DNA from: Neobacillus niacini
GTDB lineage: Bacteria > Bacillota > Bacilli > Bacillales > Cytobacillaceae
DNA length: 64,000 nucleotides
Assembly (NCBI RefSeq): GCF_000759675.1
Contig: NZ_BAWM01000006.1
Location: forward strand, 148,449 to 212,448
Direction: 5' to 3'
In this document: in pieces, positions 62,182 through 64,000 of the stretch
How positions within the stretch are numbered: the stretch's first letter is position 1
Layout of the letters: each line of letters starts with the position of its first letter
Made by a program: the position numbers and the translations under genes
Notes under the pieces: generated by a model
Databases searched by the model: none
Told to the model about the DNA's origin: nothing
Seen by the model: only the letters and a program-made list of their open reading frames with translations

Positions 62182-62967
62182 ATGGCAGCAAATCCGATTG
62201 TTGCTAGATCATTAGACGAAATAAAATTTTGGTCTAGGATTATGAAAGAACATTCTTTATTTTTAAGTCTTGGCTTCACATATGAACAGAAACAATTAAT
62301 TGAGGAAGCGCAGCAGTTTTATGCTTTATTTGAGAGAATCGAGGAGAAGTTATCTAGATTTACAGTGAATTCTGATCCACGTCAAGTTCAAGCTTTTAAT
62401 ACTGAAGTTTATCAAGCAGCAGCAGCCATTTATGGGTATAAAAGGAAGATATTAGATTTAACGCTACGCTGTCAAATCAGGCACAACAATTTTCCTTTAT
62501 TAGTTGACCATATTAGTAGAGAAGCAGCTTATTTTGCAAATCGGTTAAAAGAATTAAACGAAGGAAAATTAGTACCAGCGCCCGATGAAGTTATACAAGA
62601 AAATGTATTTTTCTTAAAAATTATGGCCGACCATGCAAAGTTTATCGGACACCTTTTAGATCCATCAGAAAGAAAATTAGTTGACCAAGCGAGAGAGTTT
62701 AGTCATGATTTTGACCAATTATTGTTTCAAGCCGTTGATTTGGATTATATGCGGCCACAATCTGAAACAAAACCATTATTAAGTCATTTTTTAAACCAAA
62801 ATAAAGTATCCGTTGCTTCTTTAAGAGACTTCAAGAAAACAGCACGAGACTTAATTGAAGCATGCCGTATCAAGAGCAACATTCACCCGCTCTTAGCTGA
62901 CCATACATTTAGGGAAGCGGAGAGATTCCTAGAAATCATCGATTTTTTTGAAGCTAGTCTAACATAA
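62182..62967 (+). CDS. DUF2935 protein (tandem four-helix, ferritin-like)
   Basis: 261 residues with an internal duplication. EIKFWSRIMKEHSLFL / NVFFLKIMADHAKFI and PLLVDHISREAAYFANRL / PLLADHTFREAERFLEII are paired blocks with His/Glu positions that would bind a di-metal site. Known DUF2935 members occur in spore-forming Firmicutes. ATG after AAGGAGGGAC. Confidence 0.88.
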   Translation: MAANPIVARSLDEIKFWSRIMKEHSLFLSLGFTYEQKQLIEEAQQFYALFERIEEKLSRFTVNSDPRQVQAFNTEVYQAAAAIYGYKRKILDLTLRCQIRHNNFPLLVDHISREAAYFANRLKELNEGKLVPAPDEVIQENVFFLKIMADHAKFIGHLLDPSERKLVDQAREFSHDFDQLLFQAVDLDYMRPQSETKPLLSHFLNQNKVSVASLRDFKKTARDLIEACRIKSNIHPLLADHTFREAERFLEIIDFFEASLT

Positions 62968-62978
62968 AATAAACTATA

Positions 62979-63019
62979 AAAACAAACCTTCCACTTAACA
63001 ATAGTGGAAGGTTTGTTTT
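62979..63019. terminator. Strong terminator after the DUF2935 gene
   Basis: AAAACAAACCTTCCACT / AGTGGAAGGTTTGTTTT, 17 bp perfect. Confidence 0.9.
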
Positions 63020-63081
63020 CATTTCTTCAGCTGTTTTATTCTTACTTGTTCTTTTGTGGTAACGCCTTCAAACGCGCTGTC

Positions 63082-63549
63082 TCAAGCTTCTTTTGTCCTT
63101 ATTTCATGATTTAAAAGGTGCCCAACATACGAAATTTCTTTGATCGTAATCAATAGTTCCCCGGTTGGAATGTTTAATGGTATCTTTTCACCGATATTCT
63201 TAAAAAGAAGCTGCCTGCCTACCGGAGATAAGAAGGAAATATAGCCCAAATCCGGATCAGACTGTTCCGGGTAACAAATTACATAATCTTCAGTTTCGTT
63301 TTCCTCATCGTACAAAACCGTGACCTTTGTCCCGATAAACACTTTCGGAAAGAATGAAATATAATCATTTCTTTGATTTATTTTTAATAAGTCCTCAACC
63401 TCTAGTACGTATAAATTAAAGAAGTGTTTTAATCGTTCTTGAATAGGGGTTGATGAGATATAGAGATTCGTTAACTCCTTGATGTTTTCATCAATAAAAT
63501 TTAACTGTTGAAGGAAGAAGTCCTTGTTATGATGTAAACTATGGTTCAT
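63082..63549 (-). CDS. GreA/GreB-type C-terminal-domain protein
   Basis: 155 residues. The C-terminal ~85 residues have the Gre/Rnk FKBP-like fold (VFIGTKVTVLYDEENETEDY, then ISFLSPVGRQLLFKNIGEKI). The N-terminal part is helical but lacks the basic coiled-coil tip of cleavage factors, so an RNA-polymerase-binding regulator is more likely than GreA. The ATG overlaps a small upstream frame. Confidence 0.75.
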   Translation of the reverse strand: MNHSLHHNKDFFLQQLNFIDENIKELTNLYISSTPIQERLKHFFNLYVLEVEDLLKINQRNDYISFFPKVFIGTKVTVLYDEENETEDYVICYPEQSDPDLGYISFLSPVGRQLLFKNIGEKIPLNIPTGELLITIKEISYVGHLLNHEIRTKEA

Positions 63550-63607
63550 AGTAGATAACCCCCAAGCTTGGATTAAACTTTTTGCAAAACTTCATTAATT
63601 TTTTCAT
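63539..63607 (-). CDS. 22-residue leader peptide overlapping the Gre-like gene
   Basis: Minus-strand ATG at 63607 with TAGGAGGAG five bases upstream. It encodes MKKLMKFCKKFNPSLGVIYY and two more residues. The stop lies inside the first codons of the Gre-like gene, whose own ribosome site is poor. Translational coupling is likely. Confidence 0.5.
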   Translation of the reverse strand: MKKLMKFCKKFNPSLGVIYYEP

Positions 63608-63642
63608 TTTTACTCCTCCTAAATATAAAAATAATACCTTCC

Positions 63643-63696
63643 GTACAAGAAATCAGATAACCAACGGTAATATTGGCGTTATCTGCATTTCTGTAC
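63643..63696 (-). promoter_or_regulatory. Long imperfect hairpin in the 5' region of the Gre-like transcript
   Basis: Left arm GTACAAGAAATCAGATAACC and right arm GGCGTTATCTGCATTTCTGT pair over ~20 bp with single-base bulges. It lies ~35 bases before the leader peptide. It may be an RNA regulator or a short inverted-repeat insertion. Confidence 0.5.
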
Positions 63697-63847
63697 AATA
63701 AAGAGGAATATGCCCCTTTATCTAATGGAAGATATTAGTATTATTTTACCATACATAAACAGAAATATCATGAATACCAATCAATTGTTATTTTAAATTA
63801 GCTCCAATGAGATTCAATCAATTAAAAAACAGCCTCTTATAAAGGAG

Positions 63848-64000
63848 GGCACTGAAAAAGTCCGCTTTTAACAATCAGGGGGTCAATTGCTCGATATTAG
63901 TCGAGCGATTGACCCACTTTTGCTTTATACTAAAGATATCAATGTGTGTAGGTGGTATCGAAATGATTTCAAATCAAGAAACCCTCAAACTTAGTCCGTT
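63848..64000 (+). mobile_element. Left end of an IS1182-family insertion sequence (cut by window)
   Basis: A likely terminal repeat GCACTGAAAAAGTCC at 63849 is followed by a perfect-like hairpin GGGTCAATTGCTCGA / TCGAGCGATTGACCC (63880-63915), then the transposase start. The right end lies outside the window. Confidence 0.75.
63963..64000 (+). CDS. IS1182-family transposase, first 12 codons
   Basis: ATG with AGGTGG upstream. It encodes MISNQETLKLSP, the characteristic opening of IS1182-type DDE transposases. The rest lies beyond the window. Confidence 0.75.
   Translation, partial: MISNQETLKLSP

Overview
The window is chromosomal DNA of a low-GC Gram-positive endospore-forming Bacillaceae, most likely Bacillus or Neobacillus. 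The evidence is strong AGGAGG-type ribosome binding sites, frequent TTG and GTG starts, sigma-A TTGACA/TATAAT promoters, a bacillithiol-dependent FosB, EcsA/EcsB-like and FbpA-type proteins, a SleB-like wall hydrolase and CcpA cre sites. I saw no rRNA, tRNA or CRISPR array.

Layout. 0-3 kb: an SsuABC/TauABC-type ABC importer, cut by the window edge, followed by an OsmC-family protein. 3-7.7 kb: a DNA-binding/J-domain protein, then the preQ1 locus. queF and queCDE are divergent, and each transcript opens with its own preQ1-I riboswitch and terminator. An AbrB-type membrane protein follows. 7.9-11.5 kb: an FbpA-like protein, a GC-rich intergenic repeat, a bifunctional PBP and a small NPY-repeat protein. 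11.5-15.7 kb: the most rearranged stretch. A catalase gene appears to survive only as its first 25 codons (11925) and its last ~60 codons (to 15697). Between them lie a broken abiV abortive-infection gene, two acetyltransferase fragments, and a higher-GC YtrA/ABC/permease operon whose ATPase has an in-frame amber codon.

15.8-26.5 kb: VOC proteins, FosB, a TPR/winged-helix protein, TerB-like and CoxG-like proteins, signal peptidase I, an ECF sigma/anti-sigma pair with a visible ECF promoter, and a SleB-like hydrolase. 27-41.4 kb: a flavin-dependent oxidoreductase, AraC/GyrI regulator, KtrB-type K+ channel, threonine-aldolase-like enzyme, FMN reductase, fused PabB-PabC, polysaccharide deacetylase, papain-like protein and EcsAB-like ABC pair. 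41.7-45 kb: decaying mobile DNA with a phage ABA-sandwich protein, a stop-interrupted phage replication domain, LacI and GNAT remnants, and an amidase behind a structured leader. 45-64 kb: a MocR-type regulator, PAP2/haloperoxidase-like protein, several small proteins, a MarR regulon with three matching operators (MarR, CarD-like, MFS exporter), DUF4317, an AraC regulator, a GH3 glycosidase with a cre site, DUF2935, a GreA-like protein, and the left end of an IS1182-family element running off the right edge.

Regulatory DNA is readable throughout: paired riboswitches, nested MarR operators, two cre sites, an ECF promoter and many intrinsic terminators. Two intergenic repeat families recur: a ~180-bp GC-rich element with AGGCTGTGTTAAA ends, and short palindromes built on TGACCGAAA.
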